Part shown: positions 1 to 10,960 of the stretch, piece by piece
Numbering within the stretch: the stretch's first letter is position 1
How the letters are laid out: each line of letters opens with the position of its first letter
Translations under genes and position numbers: made by a program
The notes under the pieces: generated by a model
Told to the model about the DNA's origin: nothing
The model's database searches: none
The model's input: only the letters and a program-made list of their open reading frames with translations
Assembly (NCBI GenBank): GCA_944470555.2
Contig: OX104129.1
Location: 44,177,998 to 44,241,997, forward strand
Length of the DNA stretch: 64,000 nucleotides
Source of the DNA: Heterobilharzia americana
Taxonomy: Eukaryota > Platyhelminthes > Trematoda > Strigeidida > Schistosomatidae
Direction: 5' to 3'

Positions 1-217
1 TTTCTCTACGACTTCAATAATATAAACCTTGATTATTTCCTACAGTGGGTTTGAGATGTAGGGGGTATGTCACTATCAGTATGCTACAAAAGTACTAGTG
101 GCTCGGCTCTCAGTTCAACCTTAAACAGTTCTTATCTTTCGTCAGAGCTTGTCAAAGGACAAGTCATCCCTTAGACCAGTCAGTCAATCAATCTCAACAA
201 ACATGGGACGTGGGAGT

Positions 218-570
218 ACGGAGTAACGGTCACAGTAGCCTAACTTCAAATCAGGACATCATGGTAGATAGCACTATGATGAAAGATAGAGAAATAAGGA
301 AGAATATAATCATAAGCGTTAGAAAGTTCCAAAAGGAGAGCAAGAAGGAATGAAACAGTAACCAAATCCGCCACGACGATTAGGATGATGACAATGTGCG
401 GAGGCATCTATACCACTCAAATCGACTGAAAGCCGTATCACCTAGTCTACAACCGATTGACATGTGGGCAACGACCTGCAAGTTTACATTTACCTACATG
501 ACTCAGACCAATAGCCAAAGACTTCAGAGACTGATACTATTTTTTATTGTGGTCAACTCTTACGTTTCTC
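218..570 (+). repeat. Interspersed repeat family R1, copy 1
   Basis: About 350 bp that reappears at 23,863-24,215 in the same orientation with the same order of landmarks: a GTAACGG-CACAGTAGCCTAA block, ATGAAAGATAGAGAAATAAG, AATATAATCATAAGCG, CACGACGATTA and TTTACATTTACCTACAT. The copies differ by scattered substitutions and small indels, so they are old insertions of one dispersed family. A short open frame at 396-578 is not conserved in copy 2 and is not called as a gene. The class of element is not known to me. Confidence 0.75.
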
Positions 571-2228
571 AAGCTTAGAACTACTTCACTCAATATTATG
601 AAACAGGGTGTACGGTGACTGGGCATGCATAACGCATGTCTTGAAGCAACAACTTGCATCTGAATGGTGAGAGACGTACCCCGAACATTCTCAAGTCGCC
701 ACTTAGGGTGTCCAAGAGACTCTGCATAGTGTTATTGTCTTTAACTAAAACTACTACGTCATGAGCTGAGGGCGACCAGCAGAGGCAGGTTCATCAGGAA
801 GTTGAGTTAAAGTGTAGTAGAAACTCCTGGCACTCCTATCCTTCAGTATTCTAAACAGGTTTGTCTTCACTTTTGGTTTGGCAATCAAATAGACACGACA
901 TTTAAGAAGTGACTTTAAAGGTCATCCTAACAACAGGTGAAATAACCAACTACGGTCCTCAGTCTATGAAAAAACTTAACTTTGAGACGAAATTACTAGA
1001 ACAAATTTGTCATTTCAGTTGTTGCAACGATGATCTTTAGAATCACTGCAATCAAGCGGAAAATGGAGTAACTTTAAAGGTCACCCTAGCAACTGCTGAA
1101 ATAACTAATTACTTCTATCTGTTTTATGAAAAACTTCCTTTCTGGCCGGAATACCGAAACTTGGCTGGTTATTTCATCAGTGACCTTTAAAGCCACTCAA
1201 AAATGCGAGTCGTCCATTTAGACACATTTAGCCAGTGTCACCAGCTGAAAGTTCACATTACATTTCGCTGCTTTCAGTGTGGAAATAACACAAACGGTTT
1301 TTATCCAATAGACAAATGGTTGCACAGGTAAATAACGTCTAGAAATGAACAGTTTCTTTACAGAGTAAATCCTAAATCACTGATGGTGCATTCGTTGTTT
1401 TTTCAATGTATTACAGTAAAAATCCATTTCAAGTGTATGGCATGTTGATGTAACATAACTGCTGAAAAACTGTAAATTGAGAAGAGACAGATACTTATAG
1501 AATACCAGGATTAAGAGCTTTCTCGTGATGAACACAAACTTGATGTGATCTATAACAGGTGTAAGGAAATGAACAAGTGTAACAGTGATAGTTGTTCTGG
1601 CTGTGGTAGATGTTAAACATAAAAATCAAACATAAGAATATCAGAATATGCACATACGAAGCTGCATAGTAAAGGTCATTAATCTAATCCTTGTACTTTA
1701 GGCTAAAAACAAAAGCCTAATGTTGATGAGTCATGAATTCCAATCTGTCAGTGTTATGTTCATATATGCACGTTCAGATTAAAACAAAAAGAAAGACAAT
1801 ACACTAAAGTACGAACAAAATAAGGTCAAACAACCAATTACTGAACAGATAATCAAGCAAAATGCAAAAGATCGTTGGAGTAAATGATAGATTATCATAA
1901 TCTACCTTACAGTTAGGGTAAATTAGAGTTAAGTTAATATTTTAGACACCTTTTACCTTAACGTAGAGGAGTAGGACCTAGACAATGTGGTAGATTTCAA
2001 TTCCATGTGTCTGTTAATTAAACGTGTCACACAGTGAAACAGTATTAAATAATGTATTCAATATTATTCCATCATGCGAGACATTTAATAAACACACCAG
2101 AACAGCAATACGTTTACCCTTTTTAACGAGATTGTTATCGATGAAGATGCACAAGGTTGGGAAGGACAGTACGGTTATGACAAACAAACGTAGACAGAAA
2201 AATCAGTGTAGAATGTGGTATAAAAGCG
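571..2228. other. Non-coding stretch left of the RTE insertion
   Basis: No exon, RNA gene or recognisable mobile element was found here apart from the short repeated core at 905-1197. The sequence is AT-rich and broken by stops in all frames. It may be intron or 3' flank of the minus-strand RRP5 gene, whose C-terminal exons were not seen in the window. Confidence 0.4.
905..1197. repeat. Direct and inverted copies of a ~40-bp core
   Basis: A core beginning ACTTTAAAGGTCA and running into TGAAATAAC occurs at about 908-947, again in direct orientation at about 1070-1112, and inverted and shortened at about 1165-1193. The second and third copies could pair into a hairpin with a loop of about 50 nt. 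Confidence 0.65.
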
Positions 2229-2243
2229 AATCACTACAAGTTA
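2229..2243 (+). repeat. Left target-site duplication, AATCACTACAAGTTA
   Basis: This 15-mer occurs exactly at both edges of the RTE-like element (here and at 5230-5244). On this side it abuts the TAA-rich 3' tail of the minus-strand element, as expected for target-primed reverse transcription. Confidence 0.8.
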
Positions 2244-2371
2244 TTATTATTTTATGTAACATAAGGCTTCAGTAGCACGTCTCCATTCCACTCTCTTCTC
2301 TGCAAACTTTTCAACCTGGCTCCACAACAGCCCACAAGCTCCCATTTCTTCCTCACACCATCTCCCCATTG

Positions 2372-2908
2372 TCACCCTCGCCTCGGATCCCCAACTCGTC
2401 GTTTACCATTTCGCTTCCACTCGACTACCTGACCTGGCGAGTGATGTCCCACAATGGTCTTTCCAGTGCATGCCCGATCACTCTCCACTTCCTTCCAGTG
2501 CATATTTGTTCGGCGATACGTTCTTGGTTGGTTCCTTCTCAGCCACAGTTCCTTGTTGCTTATTCTTTCTGGAAATCCAACTGATCTCCAGTATCGAGTG
2601 AGTGTAGGCAGCTGTTGATGAATGTATGTAGTTTGTTGAAAATACCTTTCGCAACGCGACAAGTCTCCAAGCCATATAGAAGCACTGACTTCAAGTTGGT
2701 GTTGAAAATTCGGATATTGTACACGCTTTATGCTGAGTGCAGATCTCCACACTGGTTTCAGGTTAATCAACGCCTGTTTTGCTGCCTTTCCTATCATCAC
2801 TTTCACGGCCTCGTCTGTGTCTGTGCCGTCTGTAGTTGAAACGATGCTGCCTCCCCTACCCCCTAGGTACGTCAAACACACTACTTCCTTTAAGTTTCTC
2901 CCGTTCAT
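2372..2908 (-). pseudogene. RTE-like RT C-terminal domain
   Basis: A 178-codon open stretch continues the reverse transcriptase of the same element: YLGG followed by a region ending LSIKRVQYPNF, then a tail rich in Trp, Arg and Lys (TRYWRSVGFPERISN, WKRNGKRRVGDPRRG). This order matches the thumb and C-terminal region of RTE reverse transcriptases. It reads on toward the 3' end of the element near 2280. Confidence 0.7.
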
Positions 2909-2949
2909 GGTGATTGGAGCTTCTTGTTGTTGTTGGTTGGCTGGTTGGG

Positions 2950-4013
2950 TATCTTCATCACCTCTGTCTTATCTACGTTCATCTGAAGCAAGTCCCGTCT
3001 TCGCTGCCTCACCTCTTCTGTCAACTTGTCAGTTTTCGCCTGTACATCTTCCAGTTTGTGCCACAAGTCATCATCGGCGAAAGCCAAATCTTCTAGGCTC
3101 TTTTCATCCGTCCAGTCAGCATATGTCCATCTCCTCGCTCCTCACTGTTTGCTGCATAATCTAGTTTACCACAATCAGGAAGATTGTGGGTGATAGTAGG
3201 CGGCAACCTTGTCTCAATCCTGTCTTCACTTCAAAGACGTCACTGAGCTTTCATTGTGAATTACTTGGCATGTGGCCTCTTCATATAGTCGGTGAATGAG
3301 ATTGATAAAGGTTTGTGGTATTGCGTAGTGCTGAAGCGACTGCCAAATTACTTCTCGGTCGACGCTGTCAAAGGCCTTTTCAAAGTCGATGAAGTTGAGG
3401 TAGAGAGTTGACTGTCATTCTATGCTCTCTTCTATGATGATGCATAGCGTAGCATTGCAATTTGATCCACACATGACTTGTATTTCTTGAATCCAGCCTG
3501 TTCGGGTCGTAGTTTTGAATTCAGCGCATCCTTTAGTCTCTCCAGGATGATGCGGCTTGATATTTTGCTTTGGGTGGACGGAAGCATGATTCCGTACCAG
3601 TTCTTGCAAACACTTAGATCGCCGTTCTTCAAGAGTTTGACAAGGTAGCCCTTCTTCAAAACGCCAGGTATCTTCCGTTTCTTCCAGACCTTCTGCAATA
3701 GTGATATGAGCATGTCTGCTGTTGTCCCTGCGTCTGCTCTCAGTGCTTCTGGCGGGATTCTATCTGGTCCTGCCGCTCTCTCAAGTTTCAGTAGCCTTAT
3801 AGCGTTCAGGACTTCGACTTTCATCGGAGGGCTTGTGTTCACTTGTAGTTCTGTGGCAGCTGGAGGTATTTCTGGACGAAGTGCAGGTGGTGGTCGATTC
3901 AAGAGCTTTTCAAAGTGGTCAGTTAATCCTCTCCTTTGTTTCTCTTCTTTGGTAATTAAATTTCCTTGATCCTCTTTTATTGGTTTCATGTGTGTTGATC
4001 TCTTCCCTCCCAA
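2950..4013 (-). pseudogene. RTE-like reverse transcriptase, broken
   Basis: A 193-codon open stretch (3432-4013) carries early RT blocks, including AAGPDRIPPEAL and RPEQAGFKKYKSCVDQIAMLR. A different frame just below it gives the motif A region FIDFEKAFDSVDRE (about 3355-3402). Near 3062-3100 a further frame has the catalytic-loop remnant LAFADDD followed by INVDKTEV-like text. Frameshifts between these blocks mean the enzyme cannot be made from this copy. Confidence 0.8.
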
Positions 4014-4526
4014 ATAGTAACCTGGTTATTCGATACCATGTTGTCAGGTCTCTGTCTCTCCTACCTGCAGCCTGTTCTCCTTCACTTGCCAGTGTGTCGT
4101 GGAAGTGTCTTTTGTCTTTGTACGCACTCTTCTTCACTTCTTTGTCCAGTGGAGTGTTTTTTATGTTGTACTCAGTTCCTCTTCTCGCTGTTCATCCTTG
4201 CACTGGTTTGTCTTCTGCTTCACCATCACCATCCTCCTCTCTCTGCTCTATCAGCTTCCATGCGTCCATCGAGATCCATTCCTTATCTTCTTTCTTCTTC
4301 CTTCCTAATACGGTTATGCAGATTTCTTTCCACATAGCTTTCAAAGACATCCAGTGTTCTTCCACACAGGTTTCTTCAGGAATGTTCCTCGATATCCCCC
4401 ATTTTGTCTTGATGACTGACTGTCGTGAAGATCTGCTTTGTAGTTTCATCCTTCAGTTTCCGAGTGTTGTACTTGAACTGAGGTCTATCACCAGCTGCCT
4501 TGAAGGCTTTTAACTTGATTTGGAAG

Positions 4527-5229
4527 TTAGGTTCCTCGCACTAGATAGTGGTCTGAGCCTACATCTGCTCTCCTTCTTGACCCAGTGTCAAGTAGGCTGC
4601 GTCTCCACCTTCTTAAGATTGAGATAAAGTCGGTCTGATTTTTTGTGTGTCCTGGTGTCTGCTGAAATCCATGTCGCTTTGTGGATATCCTTGTGCCTGA
4701 ACACAGTACCTTCAATCACCAAATCGCTGAGTGCTCAGAAGTCTGTAAACAATTCTCCATTCTCTTTCATCACCCCACCGAGTGCTTCTCGATCCATGAT
4801 GAGTTCTTTTCCTGTGTCGTCCGCTCCCCGCAGTTTGGCATTCATGTCATCCCACCCATTAAAATTTTGATGTCGTCATCTGGGCTGTTGTCTTGTCCAG
4901 TGCTGATTGTAATTGTCTATAGAATTTCTCCTTCTTCTCTTGTTCTGCGTCTGCATTATTTGTAGGTGCGTAGCATTGTACGATTGTGACTTTCTTTCCT
5001 TTTGAGTTGAACCTTGCTGTTATGATCCTGGAGGAGATTAGTTCCCATTGAATGAGAGCCTTCGATGCTCTTGGGGACATCATGATGGCCACTCCCTTCG
5101 TGTGCTCGTGGTTGTTGTCTGGTTGACCGGAGTAGATTATTGACTCTCCAGTTGACAGTTTGGAGATCCCACTTCCATTCCACCTGCTTTCGCAGATTCC
5201 TAGCACTTGAATGCTATACCTTCTCATCA
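4527..5229 (-). pseudogene. RTE-like endonuclease domain, broken
   Basis: The minus-strand frame starting at the element's 5' edge shows VLGICESRWNG, the early endonuclease block with its metal-binding glutamate, and then YAPTNNAD. Shifted frames carry the later part, ending in GSDHYLV, which fits the SDH catalytic motif of EEP-type endonucleases. At least two frame changes separate these blocks. The apparent ATG at 5246-5248 lies in flanking host DNA beyond the duplication, so it is not the element's own start. Confidence 0.75.
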
Positions 5230-5244
5230 AATCACTACAAGTTA
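5230..5244 (+). repeat. Right target-site duplication, AATCACTACAAGTTA
   Basis: Exact second copy of the 15-mer at 2229-2243, at the truncated 5' edge of the minus-strand RTE-like element. The next bases differ on the two sides, so the duplication is exactly 15 nt. Confidence 0.8.
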
Positions 5245-5869
5245 CCATAGTCTAAAACAGCGTACAAAGAAGTGAATGCATAAGGAATCACATTAAAGTT
5301 GACAGGACAATGTGAGAACAAAGACAAACAATAGATGGAGGTTATACGAAAATAGTGAATACTTTAAAGATGAAAAAGAGTGTTTACACCTGTATCCACG
5401 GTTCAGACTTCATGGACTGCTGACATTTGTTCACCCATCCAACTTCGGCCAATATCGCACACCGAGGTGGGTGGTGGTTCGATATGCGCAGACATCCAAG
5501 ATACGTCGGAAACCAAGTTCCCAATCTGACTTTCCTTACCTAACCTCAACATTTGGAAGACGGTAATTTCACCAACTAAGGGCAAAGCTACGAAGACACC
5601 TGTGGTCAGACCTCTAACTGTCTTTTACTTCTCATAGACGTGTAACAGAACAGAGTGAACTGCACCGCAGCATACTCGTCTTTTAATAAGTACTCAAACA
5701 GCTCACTTGTGCCAAAGTTTAGGTGGGCTGGCAAATATCAAGTGGGTGTTTGATAATGAAGCTATTTCGTAAGCAACAAACCCAAGTGAATAAAACGGTA
5801 TACACACTCAACCACTCCAATCCCTATTCTAAAACTAGACCAGCCTTGCAACTAACAGGTGAAAAACGC
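5245..5869. other. Unassigned spacer
   Basis: Nothing recognisable. Open frames here are short and overlap on opposite strands. Confidence 0.3.
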
Positions 5870-6890
5870 ATGCCAAGGAATCAGATTTCTGTTCACGGTG
5901 CTCAGAAGGCCCTGTGTTTTGTCCCATTCGTGCTTTCATTCAACCAAGTGCTATCCCGGGGGTAGGTCAATCTCTGAAAAGCACATAGTACCTATCGTTA
6001 CGCTTATTGGTACGTCTATAACAATGTTGAACATGAAGGGCAATAATAAGCATCTCTGACAGATACCAACAGTATTCGTTATTTCAAAAGATAACTCTCC
6101 ATAAGCTCTTACATGGCTGCGTGGGAGCTTTGACTAGCACAATACGGTTTCTCTATACTTAGCTCACTCCCTAGTCAGATACTACTGCAAAACTTATCGA
6201 TCGACAGAATGAAATATCACCTTCAGGTTTAGAAATGTGGTGAATGTCAGCTGTCGGTATGTCTGTGTTCTAAAACCTGTAGAATGGTGGATTTCATTGA
6301 AGCCCCCTAGTCCATGCTTAAAACCTGCTTAGTTTTAGGGAGTTTGTAGTTCTCGAGGATAAGTTAGGCGTCGGATAACTATGGACACTAGGATTTCGGA
6401 AACAATCTTAGTTAGAGTTATACCCCTATGCTTGTAACAAGAAGACTTCTCTCCCTTCATATAAAGTGCTACAATTAACGGTATAGACCAATCTGACGGA
6501 ATTATCAGTAATTCTAATACACTGGTTAGTACCCCTATCGTCCTACCCATTCTACTTTCATCCTTAGAAACTTCTGGTGACAAAGAGTCAGGTCTTGCTG
6601 CTCTGCATTAGTTCAAATATAAAAGAGACTTTTCAACTTCGAGGAGAGTTGGAGGATTGATATCAACGTCCTACTCTGGTTCGGGCTGGATCTTGAGTAA
6701 TTGAGGCGCAACCAGTTAAACTGTTCATTAGAGTGTTCCGTTTAACGTCTTAACAACCTGTACTGAGAGGTTATCAATGACCTAAACTTTTCGGTGTTGG
6801 CCCCACTAACTTTTATCTCCTTCTTGCCAGTATCCTTAATAGGCCGAAACAACTGTAAATCTTCTCACCGAACTAATAACTTTAAAGCAC
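5870..6890 (-). mobile_element. RTE-like family 2, copy A, RT part
   Basis: Minus-strand reverse transcriptase remnant of the family also seen at 31,100-34,280. The frame at 6335-6583 has PSDWSIPLIVALYMKGEKSS followed by an RGITLTKIVSEILV block, typical early RT motifs. At about 6180-6236 the motif A region is visible but decayed (LNLK...HSVDR, where the catalytic Asp should be). Base-level similarity to 31,740-32,300 confirms the relationship. Many stops and shifts; not functional. Confidence 0.75.
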
Positions 6891-8099
6891 TTTCTACGTG
6901 AAACAACTATTGACAAATTATTTATTATTTAATTCCAAGCAAAACCTTGTTTTATACAGTAGTAAAATAAAACATACTGTGATCATTAGTGGAACCACTA
7001 TGGCTTAGCATAATGTAACCAATTACTAATATTCACTAAACAGACGTTCTTAATTACTTGTCAAACACACAAACAGATTCCTAACTGTCCTCATAATTAG
7101 CGGGACAGAAAATTTCTCATAGAAGACATACATGTTAGTTGACTATTTGTTTGTCCCATTAATTGTATCGAGAGTTTGAGTAATGGCTGGTAACGGTATC
7201 CAGGATATGTCTTCTAGGCAATTTAAGAATCTTCATTTTGTGGTTTACTGAAGTCCATTTGATTACTCATGAACAAGCTTTATTAATGGATGAGATTAGT
7301 GTTATTAGTAAAACACTCGATTTAGCTTATCTCATGCATATTTATGGAAAAAATAAATATATATATTAGACAGGAGTTAGAAGGAATGTGAAGAAACAAA
7401 CCAAGGTTAAGGAAATAAACACTAAGGAAATAAATTGGAGACAATAGATAAAGGAAAAACCAACGGTGACGACTACATTCAAAGCTTCCAGGTTAACGCT
7501 TCTTGCAAACTCCGTCGATGCTGTTAGTGAGTGAAACAAGTTAACACTGTCCTACAATCGCCGTTAAAATCGCCTATGAGCAGAATCAAATCATGTTTCC
7601 ACTTAGTGCTCTTATAAACTAGTGATTAACAACACACTAATATCTCCTACAGTTACAGACATATTTATGGACAGTTGGGAACGAATATTCTTCGAAACAT
7701 TTAGTCTTAAAGATATGGTTCAGATATGCAGATAATATACCGTTATAGTACCGAAGCCCGAGTATTTAAACACCTAAATTCAATAGTGAACGCAATCCGA
7801 TTTACCTAAGAAATAGAAAATTGTGGAGAGGAGACAGCGATCTTGCATTACAGGATGAAACGAAAACAAAATGGAAGTTAAAAGACCAATCTCTATAGAA
7901 AACTTTCCATTTATATCGCTATTTAGACTTTAGATCATCTCACCGTATGTCGATAGACGGATGAAAAAGGTTACTAGTAAGGTAATAAATCAGATAAATT
8001 AGGCATACCTTACTTCTCAATAACGACCCACCCAAATTAAGATACTGTAATAAAACATGAGCAGTAGCGGTAATACAGGTGTTAACATTCCTTTCGGTG
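6891..8099. other. AT-rich segment separating two element pieces
   Basis: This interrupts the order of the family 2 element: sequence just left (about 6830-6890) and just right (about 8110-8170) both match the same stretch of copy B (about 32,655-32,720). Within it, the minus strand near 7480-7600 gives LLIGDFNGD, a weak echo of the endonuclease GDFN motif, so it may itself be a retroelement fragment. No other feature was seen. Confidence 0.35.
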
Positions 8100-10000
8100 G
8101 TTGTTTCACTCACCAGTGTCCTTAATCAGCCTAAATAGTTACTAGTTTCTACCTGACACTGATACTTTCTCCATCTTTCTCGCTCTCATCACTCATCACT
8201 ACTTCTCGCGACCGTTGCGAGAACTCTTAGTCAATCTACGTTTTAGTTGCTTTCGCGATTCATTATGGTCAGAGTTATCTGGAGTCAGTCTTCTCGCATC
8301 AATCAGCTCGGATGACATTTGTAGAAATCCACTGATGTTTGCCAACCTACGGGTGTAGGTTAACAACTGTCTTTACCTCTGTTTCTACAACAGACTTAAT
8401 ATCACACCAAGTTTTCTTAAGTTGAGCATTGTTGTCACGTTCAGAATACGCTTACCCATCTCCTCCCCCAGTGCGTACTTGACATTCTCATCTTCCAGTC
8501 GACTATGGACAGGCTTCACTGTCACCTGTTTCCAGTGACCAGTAAGGTGCAAACACAAACGAGTCTCAACAAACGTGTGATTGGAGTCCAAACAGGTACT
8601 CAAGAAAAAGCGACAATCTTTCACCGATCCTCTCCAACGATGGCTTACAGTAATACAACCTGTGTCCATCATTGGTTTGATTTCGGTGGATGCCATATGA
8701 GACAGTGTCTGTATTTATGCTGGAAACTAGTGCTGGCCAGAAACAAGTGATGTTAGAACAAAACTGCAACAGATGACCTAAGTTGTTGGTTCGTTGGCAT
8801 GGGATTCTGTAAATATCTACCGGATGCTTTTCTGATTGACTCAGCTTACTTACTTCAGTGCCAAAGACAACCGCTATTATCAACGTTTTGCTTTCTGCAG
8901 CAAAATCCCTTCCTTGCATTGTTTGAACTGCAGTCGGCGGAGATTATGAGTAGGCATCAGTTGGTATCAAGATTACTCCACGTCTTACATATCCATTCGG
9001 TCGGATAGTACATAGACGATTGTTGACCGGTATGCAATCAAAAAATGAACTTTCTGTCCTACAACTCAACGCTGTATCTACACGAGCGAGTTCACGAGAG
9101 CTAGCCATCGAGTCTCCAGATGCTCGTAAGGTGAATTTCCAAGACTCACTATTATGGATAGGTGAGGTCATTTTAATAACTACACTCAGGTTCTGTATAC
9201 GTGTCTCAGAGACAGCATACATCCACGGAGAGAGATTCCAGAGTTTTGGCGAGCGATGCTTGCTGTCCTATATGGCATAGAGTCTGGGAATTGAAAGCTC
9301 TTAGATGAGACCGATGGTAAGGTCTTAGGAGACTAGGAATGAAGTTTCGGTGGCAATGATCCCAGAATGAAAGGTTGAAGGTGTAGAAAGTCTAATGTTA
9401 ATATCAGGAGGTGAAGGCAAAGGACGTAAAAGAGTTGAGGAGGATAGGTTATGTTTGATTGCGCCTGGAACACTACTGAAAGCAAGTAGGCAACTAACAC
9501 TTCTCGGCTGCTCTTGGTGTATCTGAAAGAGAAAAAGACTTCAGCAAACGTCGAGCCTAAGGGATACCTGCTTGAGGCCAGTCACACACGGCCTTTCAGC
9601 AAGTTTGAGATTTTAGTTTTTCACTTTTGAATCGGACTATGAATCTCTGTTGCAGGTATCGGCATGCCGCAAAGGGCTGGGTGTGTTATTTTTTAGACCG
9701 ACCCCATTCCCGTAGGGGAGGAAATATCAGAGCGGTATTGATGGTCATCCAAGGGAAATGTCTTACTGCTTCCAAACCCCATTCAGCTAGCAGTACGACT
9801 TCCTCCCTCAGACCCCCGTCATAGTGTAGCAAAGTAGACCACAACGGTAACTGCTTTTCGTCCTACCACTATCCAACAGACCTTTCTGGCATGGTAAAAC
9901 CTTAAAGAAACAAGCCAGCACAGCTCGTTTGGTCACTGTGGTATACAAACCCGACCACCATGTCAAGGTAGCAGCTATCGGTCGGGATAAATATAAGAAC
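8100..10000 (-). mobile_element. RTE-like family 2, copy A, endonuclease and 5' UTR part
   Basis: Minus-strand 5' half of the family 2 element. It aligns by eye with copy B over about 8280-8620 to 32,810-33,150, and again over the 5' untranslated segment at about 9741-10,000 to 34,044-34,280. It encodes an endonuclease remnant and an upstream non-coding leader. It lies beyond exon 14 of RRP5, in the same orientation. Confidence 0.75.
8385..9222 (-). pseudogene. Family 2 endonuclease, broken
   Basis: The frame at 8944-9222 carries VSETRIQ, the endonuclease glutamate motif, then IPVNNRLCTIR. The next frame (8566-8919) continues with LLQFCSNITCFWP, matching the usual LLQFC-block of such endonucleases, and the last part sits in the frame at 8385-8696. 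The domain is split by at least two frameshifts and lacks a clean GDFN block. Confidence 0.65.
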
Positions 10001-10508
10001 ACAATGTATAGCTGGTTAATGCACAGTGATCTAATCAAGATATCAGTACATACAATCTCTGACAACTGATTTAAGCCTGCAGAAACAACAGCTAGACAGT
10101 GATAAAAAAATTTAAGTGATATGCTTGAAAGATCACCTACTTTATGTGACGTTAATGAATTATTATTGTATTTTCCCGTTAGAACCTGTGATGCTTCAAC
10201 TAGACTTACCCTTAACAACAGTTTTCAACATTATTAATATCACTGTTGTTTTGTCTTTATATTTGATGAGCTGCTTTCACCCACGGTAATTTGAATTGAT
10301 AAGTTACTCTATCACGTTTGAAATCCTTTCCGTTTATCTAAATTGTTTTTCCATTGGTATCTCTCTTATCAGGAAGAAACCACGGCATCACCGGGTATTT
10401 TTTTCAAACAAGCCTTCCAAAACATGAAGAATAAATCATGAAATTATACCATGAACGATTTAGTCGAAAAATATTAACTCTGAATATCAACAGAAGCTAG
10501 ATACTTAC

Positions 10509-10960
10509 CCAGAAAGGAAATTTCAGCAATTTTGGAACGAAATCCTTTGTATTTGCTTTTTAAAATAAGTTTATCTTCTATCATGGAGAATAGAACAGTT
10601 GCAGTTCGATCAATCTTTGTACCAACTTCCGGAGGATTGTTTAAAAATGCTTTGATGGCTTTAACGCTGGTATCCCAGTTGACTAAATGACACAATACAT
10701 GTGGACCTTTATCTGAACCAACTGCGAAAAATGCTGTCTGAGAAGAAATGCTTACAAAGTACAGATCAGTAAGGCATTGTTCAGGTTCCAGTTTGAGTAT
10801 TTTTGAAGAACTTAGACCCACACTTAAGTTCTTACCATTACCTTGATTTTTTGTATTCCCCTTTTTCTTTGACTGTTCAGTCTGATTTCCATTAATCGCG
10901 TCATAAATACTCAGAGTGCATAAATTTAATTTTATTGGACTGTTATCTTGTTTGAATGAC
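10509..10960 (-). CDS. PDCD11: RRP5 exon 14 (next S1-like module)
   Basis: 452 nt. Enters in phase 2 (acceptor ttattag), leaves in phase 1 (donor CTGG/gtaagt). Starts with the end of the previous module, then a low-complexity Lys/Asn/Gly linker (KKKGNTKNQGNGKN). A divergent S1-like repeat follows, starting near LKLEPEQCLTDLYFVSISSQ and running to KLILKSKYKGF. The next exon was not found with confidence, though a donor-like site lies at about 10,202-10,207. Confidence 0.82.

Larger units (their letters stand above)
2244..5229 (-). mobile_element. RTE-like non-LTR retrotransposon, 5'-truncated
   Basis: About 3 kb on the minus strand that encodes, in order, an apurinic-type endonuclease, a linker, a reverse transcriptase and a C-terminal domain, all broken by frameshifts and stops. 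The arrangement and protein style resemble the RTE elements of schistosomes (SR2/SjR2 type). Exact 15-bp repeats flank it. The 5' edge lies inside the endonuclease, so the copy was truncated on insertion. The 3' end is a short TAA-rich tail, not a long poly(A). Long open stretches remain, suggesting a fairly recent insertion compared with the other copies in this window. Confidence 0.85.

Noticed and set aside
3980..4513. 177-codon plus-strand open frame rich in Ser, Leu and Phe
   Set aside because: Looks like a membrane protein but is antisense to the linker between endonuclease and RT of the RTE-like element. The composition comes from its charged minus-strand text.
9808..10218. Further RRP5 exon on the minus strand after exon 14
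   Set aside because: A donor-like GTAAGT near 10,202-10,207 exists, but no acceptor and frame could be joined to exon 14 in phase 1. Most of this open frame overlaps the leader of the RTE-like copy.
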